27,333 nucleotides of DNA from ARS98 sp030744725 (lineage in GTDB: Bacteria; Planctomycetota; Planctomycetia; Pirellulales; Pirellulaceae), in contig JASLPZ010000046.1 in assembly GCA_030744725.1 (NCBI GenBank), positions 1 through 27,333 of the forward strand, in the 5' to 3' direction. Both the position numbers and the translations under genes were made by a program. The notes beneath the pieces were generated by a model that was given only the letters and a program-made list of their open reading frames with translations, ran no database searches and was not told the DNA's origin. Below are positions 8,421 to 16,900 of this stretch, piece by piece. The stretch's first letter is position 1. The number at the start of each line of letters is the position of its first letter.

Positions 8421-11400
8421 TCCCGAGTGAGAGTTTCGTCGAGGTTTAGAATCATGCTGGCAGCGACGGTCCAGGCCGCGTGTACGGCGGCGTCAAGGGA
8501 TTCGTCCCGCTTCGACTCGCCGAAGCTGAGCAGCTGTTTGGCAGCCTCGGCATCATCTTGATATCGTTCCTGGGCCGTCTGTTGGACATCCAAGAGCGCC
8601 GTACGTTCCAACTCGCTGGGGCGGCGGGAAGTGGCAAGCAGGAATGCGAAGTCGACACGTGACTCGGGGGTCGCGCCCCCCTCGATGATCATCCGTTGGG
8701 CGAGGCTGCGAGCAGCTTCGACAAATTGCACGTCGTTGAGCGTAACGAGCGCCTGCAACGGTGTATTGGTGCGTGCTCGCCAGATAGCGCATTTTTCACG
8801 TGTCGGCGCGTCGAAGATCTGCATACTCGGCGGCGGGGCTGACCGTTTCCAGTAGGTGTACAGGCTGCGACGATAGAGGTTGTCGCCATGGTCCTGCACG
8901 AACTTGGGATTCCCGCCCAGTCCGACTTCGGCCCACAAACCGGGCGGCTGATACGGCTTGACACCTGGACCACCCATCTTTGCGTTGAGCAGTCCACTGA
9001 TCGCCAACGCATTGTCGCGGATGAACTCACCCTGCAGGCGGAACCGCGGGCCGCGGGCTAGCAACAGGTTGCCTCGATCTCGCTCGATCAACTCCGCGTC
9101 AACTTTGGTACCTTGGCGATACGTGGCGGACATGACGATCTGTTTGACCATGCGTTTGACGTCCCAGTTGCTTTCGCGAAAATCGACGGCGAGCCAATCA
9201 AGCAGTTGTGGGTGGCTTGGGAACTTGCCCTGTGATCCGAAGTCTTCGGGCGTGGCAACAATGCCCATGCCGAACAGCATCAGCCAATAGCGGTTGACAG
9301 CCACCCGCGCGGTCAACGGATGATCCGGCTGGAACAACCACCGCGCCAGTCCCAGTCGGTTTCGCGGTGCGCCTTTCGGCATGGGAGGCAGCATGTCCGG
9401 TGTGCCTGGCTGGACTTTCTGTTCGGTTGGCGAGTTATATGCGCCGCGAGACAGCAGGAATGTGTCTCGTTTCGTGTCACGCATGACCATCACCGTTGTC
9501 AGCGGCTTGCGCAGTTCTGCTTCCTCAGCCTTGAGTCTCTCTTGTTCCTTGACCAAATCCTTCTGCTTGGCATCTTCATTGTTGAGGTAGTGTGCATGGA
9601 GAGTTTTGATTTGCTCTTCGGACCGCTGGTCGGCCGGCGTCGCCAGGATTGGGAGCAGCGGGTTCGATCCCGCCAATGCCTGCACCTCGGTGCCGCTCAG
9701 TTCGCGCGAGAAGATGCGCACGTCATCAACTGTCGCTGTCAGATTGCCTCCGCCGTGGCGGCTGCCAATCAGTAGCGATTTAGGTGTGCGAATCGTCTCG
9801 CTCAGACCATCCTGTTCAATGTCCCATTCCCACGACTCGCCATCAACGTAGACCTTTACGCCCGAGGCTTTCGAAGACCCATCGTAGGTTACCAGTACGT
9901 GGTGCCACTCTTCCGGCTTCAGCTTCTTCTTGGTCTTGACCTTGATCGCGTTCCCTGGCCACTGATGAATGATATGGGCTGTGACCATATTGTTCTGGAC
10001 CAGGATGTCGTAGCCGCGATGGGCGTTGGCACTGTCCATGCGAGCGACCAACGCACCAGTCGTATTCGGTGTGGCATACAGCCAACCGCCGTACGAGAAC
10101 TTATCGGTGCGCTCGAAATTGCCCACATCGCCGAGATCCACGAGCGTCTTGCCATTCAGTTTGAGCCCCTGACCGAATCGAGCCTCTACCCATTCCGATG
10201 TGCCTTTGACCTGCCCTTTGCGTTTGGAATCGACGACGTCGGCGATCGTATTGCCTTGGCCCTCGTCCAGCGTGTAGTGGGCTATGGCATCGGTCGGAGC
10301 CAGTGCCACGTCGCCGGCCGCTTTCACTTCCGCCTCCAGCTTCGCGACCCACGCAGTGACAAACGGCCCGATACTGTCGCGATGAGCAGCCATCACCTTT
10401 TCATGTGCGGAAACAGCGGCCAGCACTCCAGGCAGCTTCTTCTGTCGCTCGGGGTCCGGAACCTCGACCAGCGGTTTGGCGTTCCCGTTGCGCGTCTGCA
10501 TGCCTCCGTCAGCGCTGACATTGAAGAATGCATAGAACCGGTAATACTCGGTCTGCGAAATCGGATCGAACTTGTGTTCGTGACACTGACCGCACTCCAT
10601 CGAGATCCCCATCCACACGGTCGACGTCGTCTTCACACGGTCGACAGCGTACTCGACGCGATATTCCTCCGGAATGACGCCACCTTCATCAGTCGTGCCG
10701 GTGTTTCGGTTGAATCCAGAAGCGACTTGCTGCTCGATGGTCGAGTCTGGGAGCAGATCGCCGGCAAGTTGCTCGGTGGTGAACTGATCGAAGGGCATGT
10801 TCTGGTTGTATGCTCGTACGACTTGATCCCGCCATGCCCACATGTCGCGTGGTCCGTCGGCGTGGAACACGCTCGTGTCACCGTACCGAGCGGCATCCAA
10901 CCACATCAGCGCCATTCGTTCGCCGTAATGGCGCGAGGCCAGCAGCCTGTCGACCAGGCGTTCGTAAGCTGTGTCCGACGGGTCATCGACGAACGCCTCG
11001 ACCTGTTCAGGGCTGGGTGGCAGACCGGTCAGATCAAAGCTCAGGCGGCGGATCAGCGTCCGGCAGTCGGCTTCCGCCGACGGGCTTAATCCCTCGCTGT
11101 CCAGTCGGGCCAGCACGAAGTGATCAATCGGATTTCGCAGCCACTTGGTGTTGGAAACTTTGGGAAGTTCCGGTTTGCGTGGCGGCTCGAACGCCCAGTG
11201 GTCCGACCATTCCACTCCCTGTTCGATCCATCGTTTGATCAGATCGATCTGTACGGGCGTTAGTTTCTTGTTCGAATCCGGTGGCGGCATCAATTCGTCC
11301 GGATCATCACTAACGATTCGAAGCCAGGAGACGCTGGCCTCCAAGTCGCCTGCCTTCAACGCAGGCTCACCGTCGCGATCCGCCAATGCGTGCTCTTTCA

Positions 11401-11584
11401 AGTCCAGTCGCAGTTCGCCTTCCCGCGTGCGATCGTCTGGGCCGTGACATGGGAAGCAGTTGTTGGAGAGGATCGGACGAATGTCGCGATCGAAACGAAC
11501 CACTTTCGTCTGGCCGTTCGTTGTACCTACGGTGCCTACTGCCAGGACGAAACTGCTCAAAGCCAAGAGTAGACATATTCGCAT
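8417..11584 (-). CDS. PSD1-type haem-motif protein (PSCyt1, DUF1549, LamG, DUF1553)
   Basis: The product has 1055 residues. The signal peptide is MRICLLLALSSFVLAVGTVG. Residues ~28-130 form a planctomycete cytochrome C-like domain with a CxxCH haem motif (CFPCH, 43-47) and the MPPP block. Residues ~150-360 are DUF1549, with a second CxxCH (CGQCH, 331-335). Residues ~433-628 form a LamG/concanavalin-like domain (AHYTLDEGQG to VDDVRIFSREL). A charged linker (~655-700) leads to DUF1553 (~740-1010), with VAVNRYWLMLFG and CAIWRARTNTPLQALVTLND. Family knowledge: these multi-domain proteins are near-exclusive to Planctomycetota and Verrucomicrobiota, predicted to be extracytoplasmic, and of unproven biochemical role. 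The start is supported by AAAGGG upstream of the ATG. It is first in a two-gene unit with the DUF1501 gene. Confidence 0.93.
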   Translation of the reverse strand: MRICLLLALSSFVLAVGTVGTTNGQTKVVRFDRDIRPILSNNCFPCHGPDDRTREGELRLDLKEHALADRDGEPALKAGDLEASVSWLRIVSDDPDELMPPPDSNKKLTPVQIDLIKRWIEQGVEWSDHWAFEPPRKPELPKVSNTKWLRNPIDHFVLARLDSEGLSPSAEADCRTLIRRLSFDLTGLPPSPEQVEAFVDDPSDTAYERLVDRLLASRHYGERMALMWLDAARYGDTSVFHADGPRDMWAWRDQVVRAYNQNMPFDQFTTEQLAGDLLPDSTIEQQVASGFNRNTGTTDEGGVIPEEYRVEYAVDRVKTTSTVWMGISMECGQCHEHKFDPISQTEYYRFYAFFNVSADGGMQTRNGNAKPLVEVPDPERQKKLPGVLAAVSAHEKVMAAHRDSIGPFVTAWVAKLEAEVKAAGDVALAPTDAIAHYTLDEGQGNTIADVVDSKRKGQVKGTSEWVEARFGQGLKLNGKTLVDLGDVGNFERTDKFSYGGWLYATPNTTGALVARMDSANAHRGYDILVQNNMVTAHIIHQWPGNAIKVKTKKKLKPEEWHHVLVTYDGSSKASGVKVYVDGESWEWDIEQDGLSETIRTPKSLLIGSRHGGGNLTATVDDVRIFSRELSGTEVQALAGSNPLLPILATPADQRSEEQIKTLHAHYLNNEDAKQKDLVKEQERLKAEEAELRKPLTTVMVMRDTKRDTFLLSRGAYNSPTEQKVQPGTPDMLPPMPKGAPRNRLGLARWLFQPDHPLTARVAVNRYWLMLFGMGIVATPEDFGSQGKFPSHPQLLDWLAVDFRESNWDVKRMVKQIVMSATYRQGTKVDAELIERDRGNLLLARGPRFRLQGEFIRDNALAISGLLNAKMGGPGVKPYQPPGLWAEVGLGGNPKFVQDHGDNLYRRSLYTYWKRSAPPPSMQIFDAPTREKCAIWRARTNTPLQALVTLNDVQFVEAARSLAQRMIIEGGATPESRVDFAFLLATSRRPSELERTALLDVQQTAQERYQDDAEAAKQLLSFGESKRDESLDAAVHAAWTVAASMILNLDETLTRE

Positions 11585-11626
11585 GACGTGAACCCTTTAT
11601 CGTTCTCGACTTTGTTTCGGACGCGG

Positions 11627-11777
11627 CTAGTGCTGTGTCAATTCTTGATTCTAGGGTTGAAGGATGGTCGTCTGGCGAGATAGTCGTTGATCGCTGTGAT
11701 CAATACGTTTGGGTCGCGGAGCGAACCACAACAATCAGGCTCGACAATCCTAATTCTTAGTCTTGACAGAGCACTAG
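11627..11777. mobile_element. MITE-like element bounded by CTAG
   Basis: The two ends form an imperfect inverted repeat of ~33 bp. The outer 15 bases match at 14 positions (CTAGTGCT[G/C]TGTCAA) and the inner parts match partially. The whole element is 151 bp including the terminal CTAG tetranucleotides, which may be a target-site duplication or part of the repeat. A minus-strand reading frame crosses the element and stops inside the left end (final residues NDYLARRPSFNPRIKN), as transposase genes often do. This suggests an internally deleted derivative of an insertion sequence. The transposase family is not identifiable. It lies in the 400-bp gap between the divergent PSD1 and BON genes. Confidence 0.6.
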
Positions 11778-11923
11778 TTTGTTCAAGTCCAATCGACGGA
11801 AGAAGTAGTGTAGTCCGCTGTACGACGAACTTCAATTCCGGCGGACTTGGGATGGGAGCTATATTCGACTCAGCTGTGATTTGGTGGATTCTGGGAGGCT
11901 TCTGCCATTGGTCACGCGTCCTG

Positions 11924-11932
11924 TGTTAGAAT
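11924..11932 (+). promoter_or_regulatory. Candidate extended -10 promoter of the BON-domain gene
   Basis: TGT-TAGAAT matches an extended -10 element (TGn plus five of six bases of TATAAT), about 52 bases upstream of the GTG start. No good -35 box is present, as is usual for extended -10 promoters. The rest of 11778-11984 shows nothing further apart from the strong ribosome binding site GGGGAGG at 11972-11978. Confidence 0.35.
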
Positions 11933-11984
11933 AACACTGACTAGCTAGCTTCACGAGAGTCGAACAATTTCGGGGAGGTTATTC

Positions 11985-12644
11985 GTGCTAAAGGGTGCTT
12001 ACCTGTTGATACTGTTTGCTGTCATTCTCATGAGCGATGCCGCGGCTGAGGCGCAGCTGTTCGGTTCACGAAGTTTCGGCCAACCGCTGCAAAGACGTGT
12101 CGGGCCAGCGAGGTTCTCGGGGGCCGGTGACTTGCAGGGCAGCGAGCGGTTTTTGAGAAGAAACCGCGGAAGAGCAGATTTCGTCGGCTCGGATCAACGC
12201 GAGCAGCAAGGATTCGTAGGCAGCGAACAAGCGAGAGTGACAGGAAGGGTGATGTCATCCATAGCAGGGTTGCGCGAGCGAGTTGACCGCACTTCTCAAA
12301 TCAATCGACCGCTGGCGCTTCCAGATACGAATGAGATGTATCATCCCAAGCTAAGACTTGACTTCGCACCTTCCAAACCACCACTCACGGACGTGGAGAA
12401 TCGCTTGACGGATGTGATGTCGTTGTCGAGTCGTTTCTCGGAGCGAAGCCGGATCGTGGTGTCAGTGGAAGGGCGGACGGCCATCCTGCGGGGTGAGGTA
12501 ACCTCCGCAAGGGAACGCGACCTGGCTGAACTCGTGGCTCTCTTCGAGCCGGAAATCTCGAAGGTGCAGAACGTGTTGAAGGTGGTGAAGCTGATGAAGT
12601 TGCCTGGCCCTCCACCACCTGTGAGTGATTCGGAAGACTCGTAA
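11985..12644 (+). CDS. Exported BON-domain protein
   Basis: The product has 219 residues and starts at a GTG, supported by a strong GGGGAGG ribosome binding site six bases upstream. The signal peptide is MLKGAYLLILFAVILMSDAAAEAQ. A Arg/Gly/Phe-rich low-complexity region follows, containing a repeated FVGS[DE]Q motif (residues ~66 and ~77). Residues ~148-202 form a BON-like domain: VVVSVEGRTAILRGEV and then a helix ending in KVQNVLKVVKL. BON domains are small alpha/beta modules of periplasmic or membrane-associated proteins, including secretin-associated ones. The protein ends in a Pro-rich acidic tail. It converges on the T2SS lipoprotein gene and its last 260 bases are antisense to that gene's 3' end. 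A role with the secretin is only a contextual guess. Confidence 0.75.
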   Translation: MLKGAYLLILFAVILMSDAAAEAQLFGSRSFGQPLQRRVGPARFSGAGDLQGSERFLRRNRGRADFVGSDQREQQGFVGSEQARVTGRVMSSIAGLRERVDRTSQINRPLALPDTNEMYHPKLRLDFAPSKPPLTDVENRLTDVMSLSSRFSERSRIVVSVEGRTAILRGEVTSARERDLAELVALFEPEISKVQNVLKVVKLMKLPGPPPPVSDSEDS

Positions 12645-13410
12645 TCGGAAGCACGGATTTAGTCGGAGGTACAGATTCTTCCGCTGCCTGCTTCGGCCGA
12701 CTAACAGCGGTTTCACGCGCCGGCTGAGGTGATTGAGATTGGGGCACAACACCTATCAAGCGGCGCTGGAGGTTGGGTGGCAGTGTGATCGTTAGCGAGT
12801 TGATGCTCGACTTGGTGTCTTCCGATTCGGTATCAACTTCGACCGCCGATTCGTGCGAAACCTTGCGGATCGGAGAGGGTGCGGAATCCTTGCTCCGGAC
12901 TCCAGGCAACTGCTTCGTTAACGGCTGACCTAAGACTGTTCCCCCTTCACGTCCGTCGAAGCGTACGACGAGGCTCAGCGTGCGGTTTGGTCCCCCGACA
13001 CGATCCCAAGGAACCCAGATGCTGTAGGAGTGCCCCAGGCTCGTCTTACTGTGATGCGATGCGAGTTGATCGGAAGTTACGACATATTTCTTCAGGGGAG
13101 CAGCGTGAATGGGATCTCTCGTTTTACTATCGAACACATAGACGGTAACACTACCGTCGACTTCTACCGTGTCGTTTCCACCGTCCTTGTAGAAATAGAG
13201 CCTGCCTCCAAATCCGCGAACTCCCGGGCTGCCGGCTTGGTGTAACACGGTGTCGGTCCAGATTGCCAGAATTCGATCGGGCACCGCGAGTGGAGGCGTT
13301 TCGCCGAACCACGATTCATCCCACTTCGGTTGCATCGACTGGCATCCGCACAGCAACAGGCAGATGACTGCCGAGAACGTGCAGCTTGGTTTTGAGATTT
13401 TACTTTCCAT
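12385..13410 (-). CDS. Putative lipoprotein downstream of the secretin gene (unrecognised family)
   Basis: Starting at the ATG at 13410 gives 341 residues with a lipoprotein signal ending in LLCG-C (lipid-modified Cys23). The frame is open upstream to 13503 inside gspD. Residues ~30-175 look like a folded domain (IWTDTVLHQAGSPGVRGFGG, VDGSVTVYVFD, LGHSYSIWVPWDRVGG, LSLVVRF). A charged linker then leads to TITLPPNLQRRL and a long Ser/Pro/Arg-rich tail. Residues from about 256 on are encoded antisense to the BON gene, and their composition suggests weak constraint. I do not recognise the family. It lies 31 bp after gspD on the same strand, so it is probably the last gene of the T2SS operon. An outer-membrane lipoprotein next to a secretin is a pilotin candidate by analogy with GspS, but no sequence similarity is claimed. 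Confidence 0.75.
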   Translation of the reverse strand: MESKISKPSCTFSAVICLLLCGCQSMQPKWDESWFGETPPLAVPDRILAIWTDTVLHQAGSPGVRGFGGRLYFYKDGGNDTVEVDGSVTVYVFDSKTRDPIHAAPLKKYVVTSDQLASHHSKTSLGHSYSIWVPWDRVGGPNRTLSLVVRFDGREGGTVLGQPLTKQLPGVRSKDSAPSPIRKVSHESAVEVDTESEDTKSSINSLTITLPPNLQRRLIGVVPQSQSPQPARETAVSRPKQAAEESVPPTKSVLPITSLPNHSQVVEGQATSSASPPSTRSAPSRFPARREPRVQPGRVPLRRLPHPAGWPSALPLTPRSGFAPRNDSTTTSHPSSDSPRP

Positions 13411-13441
13411 GGAATCGTCAATGGCCAGATTCGGTCGGGGT

Positions 13442-16400
13442 CTACCTAGGGAGTATGCGGCGCGGCACTGCGATTGACTGTTCGATCGGCGACGGCTCAC
13501 CACTTGGATTCACGTCGGGGAAGATTGTCTCAGGCGCGCCTCGATCGATCATTTCCACTTGGGAGTCGGAATAGAAACCGATGTCGCCTTGTAGGTCAAA
13601 GACGTCTGCGGCGCACCAGCTCATGCGAGCCATCTCGGCTTGGCGGACGAGTTCGTTGTCTTCCGGTGTACGAATCACATGCGGAGTGAGAATGATGAGT
13701 AGCTCCGCTCGACGAGATTGGAATCCATCGAATCGAAAGAGGTGTTTCAGAACGGGCACATCACCTAGCCACGGAACCTGGCGATGGACCTCCTCGGTTC
13801 GTTCCGTGATCAGTCCGCCCAGCACGATTGTCTCGCCATCAGCGGCACTCACCGTCGCCTGAGCGGTGGTCGTGTCGATTCGCGGCGAGCGGATGACTGT
13901 GCCGTCGATCGACACAGCCACGGGAATGCCATCTTGTTCGGGGCCGAGTTGCGACTTCTCGGCATCGATCTCCATCACGACATTTCCATCCGGACTGATC
14001 CGAGGCGTCACGCCGAGAATGAGGCCTACGTTTTCCAGCGTTACCGAATTCGATTGCCCGTTTTGATTCACCGTCGAGCCGATAATCCGTGGTACGCGCT
14101 GACCAACCTGTATGAAAGCCGGCTGGTTATCGAGTGTACGAATTTGAGGCCGGCTGAGGATGTCGACGCGGCGAGATTCCTGAAGGGCTCGTATCAAAAT
14201 GCTCAGATTCTGGTTACTCGCTGAAAGTACAAGCCCACCAAATCCGAGCTGATCATTCGCACGTCCCACGGCGAAATTCGAAATTCCCTGACTGCCAACT
14301 ACATCGGCGTTTGCCAACGCTCCCGCACTGCCACTGTTCCCTAGGGGCAGAGCGTTGTTAAAAATGAAACCGGGGATATTCGTCGCGGACTGAATGATCT
14401 CTTCCGTGGCAATGACGCCCGCAGATCCTGTAGCTGTGCTGGTGGTCGTGAGGAGATCGCCCAGTAGGCTGCGGTCGAACAGAACAGAATCCTGCAGGCC
14501 AAGCTCCACGCCGAACTCATCGGTGTCGTTCAGCGCAACTTCTGCGATCAGCACCTGGATCATGACCTGGGGCGGCTGTTCGTCGAGCTTCTCGATCAAA
14601 TCGTTGATCTCGTCGAAATAGCGCGGAGTCGCTGCGAGAACCAGCTTATTGGCCACGGGCTCCGGCACAACAATGACTTCGCGTTCGAGTTCCTGAAATG
14701 GGCTATCCGCGCCCGGTGCAGCTTGCTCGACTAGTCGACGATTGACGAGGAATTGATTGATCGCGTTGGCCACGTCGATGGCCGGGGAGTTCTTCAATTG
14801 AAAGACAGCAGTCTTTCGCTGCATCGTGTTGCTCTGGTCCAGCTTGACCAGCAGCGCTTCCACAATCCGCAAATCACCTTCTGAACCGGTTGCAATGAGA
14901 CTGTTGCTGCGCACCTCAACGGAAAATCGTAACGGTGCCAGAGATGTTTCGCCAGGAGCGCTTGGCAACTGAGGCCCCATGGTGGCCCCCGGCTGCGACG
15001 GCAGCAGCGAACGCAGTGTGTCGACCAGGCTCGACGCGTCACCGTTGACGATCTGAAAGACCTTGATTTGGGCTTGGACAGCTGGTGAATCGAGTTGACG
15101 AATCAGCGCGGCAAGCAGCTCCAAGTTCTCCGCTGGGCTGGAGACGATGATGGTGTTATTCCGAGGGTTCGGTGTGATTTGAACATTCTCAAGTGTGCCG
15201 GATCGGAGAATCCGTTGTCCCTCGGCATCGAAAGTTTGTAACTCCAGAATCGCTGAGCGGTCGGTATTTCCGCTGGCGGCTTCGATGGCCTGCTGCAGAG
15301 TCTGCGCAACATCTGCGGCCAAGGCATTTTGGATCTGAAAAATATGAGCGCGATTGACTGCAGCACTGTCGGGTCGATCGAGATCCTGGATGATGCGGCG
15401 GACTTCCAGCATGTCCCGCGGCGCTGCATAAACGATCACCGCGTTCGTGCGGGTATCGATGGTTGCCTGAACCTTCGGCCCCAGCCCGTTGCGATCGGAA
15501 AAAAACGAATTGAGCGTCTCTTGCACGGCGCTGGCGGTTGCGTAGCGCAGCCGGAAAACGGCGGATTGCGTTTGAGCGGCAACTGGTTGATCGAGTTGCT
15601 GAATCAACTGAACAACCGAGGTCACGGCATCGCCCCAGCCGATCAGCAACAATGCATTCGGCTTTACCAACGGTGTCACGGAGACTTTGCCCGCGCGGCC
15701 GCTGACGAGATCATCACTCGCTTGTGAAACGATCTCCGCAACCGCTTCGCTTTGCGCATGACGAAGTGGATAGACGCGCACCTCCGGCTGAGTCTCTTGG
15801 CTGATGCGTTCCAGTTGTCGGATGATCTCAGCGAGCTGATCCAGATCCTGGTCGCGGCCGCGCAAGATAATCACGTCAAGATCCGGCAGCGACTCGATCT
15901 CCACGCCCTCGAATTGCCGTAACGGACCCGCCGGAAGTACAACTCCGTTTGGCTGATTCGCAGCGGGTGGTGCTGCCTGATTTTGCGGCACATTCTCTTC
16001 CTGGTACAGATAGCGAGCGGGCGAGACTGGACCGCGCGATGATCGTGGCGCGGCGTTATGCCTCGGTTGGTAACCGGTCGCTGCAGGGGGCGGACTGGCT
16101 GGCGGAGCCGGTTTGATGATCTTTTGCAGTGAGCGATGGTTGATGCGGTGAACTCGAAAGACCTGCGTGCGAAAGCCGTTTCCACGTTGGTCACCAACGA
16201 GTGCCTGGACCAGTACGGCGAACTGGTTGACTGAACCGGTGGGCCCTCCAATTAGAACACCGCTTCGTACCCGATCGAATTCAATCTCCAGTCGGCTCGG
16301 CGGTTGTTGCGACAACCCGAGCAGGAGAATCTCTCGCGGCCCGATGCGGCGCAAGCTCAGACGATCGCCGAACATCCCCGACAGTTGCTGCTGTAGCCGG

Positions 16401-16783
16401 ACGAGACGGTTTTGCGGGACGAAGACAAAACGCGCGAGACTGTCGTTTCGAGTGGATTGAAGTGAATTGGGTCTGGCTTGCGCCGGCAAGGGGCGTGGCT
16501 CCTGCGTTGGAGGACGGTTAACCTCCGTTAACACACGCCGAGCGATGCTCTGCACGTCGTCCGTTCCGCTGAGGAGGATGCGGTTCTGATCGCGATCCAC
16601 GACGAGTTGCACAGATCGAGCCTTGGGCAACAGCGGACGCAAGATTGCCGCGACCTCATCCGCTGACTTCTGCCGACAGTCGTAGGGTGTGAAATGGATG
16701 GCACCGACCTGAGCGTGACCATGCGCAGCGACAGACATCACCAGCGCTAACACCTGCAGAATGGTAGCACACTTGATGGGCAT
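13442..16783 (-). CDS. gspD: Type II secretion secretin GspD with an expanded set of N-domains
   Basis: The product has 1113 residues, against ~650-700 for typical GspD. The signal peptide is MPIKCATILQVLALVMSVAA. Between residues ~28 and ~735 there are seven or eight ring-building N-type repeats, each with a V[FY]xLxxxxAxxVxxxL helix-strand start and an N-x-[IL]-[IL]-[VL] strand before a helix ending LDxP. Approximate spans are 28-90, 117-195, 206-325 (with a Pro/Ala/Gln-rich insertion at 225-290), 334-398, 406-469, 479-565, 574-648 and 658-735. The secretin barrel runs from ~736 to 1036, with the signature VPWLGDVPVLKHLF and then ELLIILTPHVI. A C-terminal extension of ~75 residues follows. 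Secretins form the outer-membrane exit channel. The gene starts after a 257-bp gap with its own candidate promoter. Confidence 0.95.
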   Translation of the reverse strand: MPIKCATILQVLALVMSVAAHGHAQVGAIHFTPYDCRQKSADEVAAILRPLLPKARSVQLVVDRDQNRILLSGTDDVQSIARRVLTEVNRPPTQEPRPLPAQARPNSLQSTRNDSLARFVFVPQNRLVRLQQQLSGMFGDRLSLRRIGPREILLLGLSQQPPSRLEIEFDRVRSGVLIGGPTGSVNQFAVLVQALVGDQRGNGFRTQVFRVHRINHRSLQKIIKPAPPASPPPAATGYQPRHNAAPRSSRGPVSPARYLYQEENVPQNQAAPPAANQPNGVVLPAGPLRQFEGVEIESLPDLDVIILRGRDQDLDQLAEIIRQLERISQETQPEVRVYPLRHAQSEAVAEIVSQASDDLVSGRAGKVSVTPLVKPNALLLIGWGDAVTSVVQLIQQLDQPVAAQTQSAVFRLRYATASAVQETLNSFFSDRNGLGPKVQATIDTRTNAVIVYAAPRDMLEVRRIIQDLDRPDSAAVNRAHIFQIQNALAADVAQTLQQAIEAASGNTDRSAILELQTFDAEGQRILRSGTLENVQITPNPRNNTIIVSSPAENLELLAALIRQLDSPAVQAQIKVFQIVNGDASSLVDTLRSLLPSQPGATMGPQLPSAPGETSLAPLRFSVEVRSNSLIATGSEGDLRIVEALLVKLDQSNTMQRKTAVFQLKNSPAIDVANAINQFLVNRRLVEQAAPGADSPFQELEREVIVVPEPVANKLVLAATPRYFDEINDLIEKLDEQPPQVMIQVLIAEVALNDTDEFGVELGLQDSVLFDRSLLGDLLTTTSTATGSAGVIATEEIIQSATNIPGFIFNNALPLGNSGSAGALANADVVGSQGISNFAVGRANDQLGFGGLVLSASNQNLSILIRALQESRRVDILSRPQIRTLDNQPAFIQVGQRVPRIIGSTVNQNGQSNSVTLENVGLILGVTPRISPDGNVVMEIDAEKSQLGPEQDGIPVAVSIDGTVIRSPRIDTTTAQATVSAADGETIVLGGLITERTEEVHRQVPWLGDVPVLKHLFRFDGFQSRRAELLIILTPHVIRTPEDNELVRQAEMARMSWCAADVFDLQGDIGFYSDSQVEMIDRGAPETIFPDVNPSGEPSPIEQSIAVPRRILPR

Positions 16784-16862
16784 AAGGAGCTTCCGCTAAA
16801 AAACTTCGAGCTGTTGGCGCGAACGCGCCGCTGCCATCCTCGATCACAGAGAAGAGGCGGAG

Positions 16863-16892
16863 AGAGTAGTGAAATGATTGACACGTGTCAAT
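16863..16892 (-). promoter_or_regulatory. Candidate gspD promoter overlapping a 16-bp perfect palindrome
   Basis: On the minus strand a consensus TTGACA (16891-16886) is followed after 17 bases by TACTCT (16868-16863), which keeps the most conserved -10 positions T1, A2 and T6. The -35 box sits inside the perfect palindrome ATTGACACGTGTCAAT (16877-16892), a plausible operator for a dimeric regulator. The predicted transcript would start ~73 bases ahead of the gspD start codon. This would let the secretin be expressed separately from the upstream assembly genes. Confidence 0.4.
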
Positions 16893-16900
16893 GCATCGCG

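Noticed and set aside
9899..11089. Long plus-strand open frame (396 codons) opposite the PSD1-type gene
   Set aside because: It is fully antisense to a gene with clear domains, has no recognisable motif or ribosome binding site, and its composition is that of a mirror frame in GC-rich DNA.
12462..12752. Minus-strand frame of 96 codons overlapping the lipoprotein and BON genes
   Set aside because: No signal, motif or start context; it is His/Arg/Leu-rich like a mirror of the BON frame.
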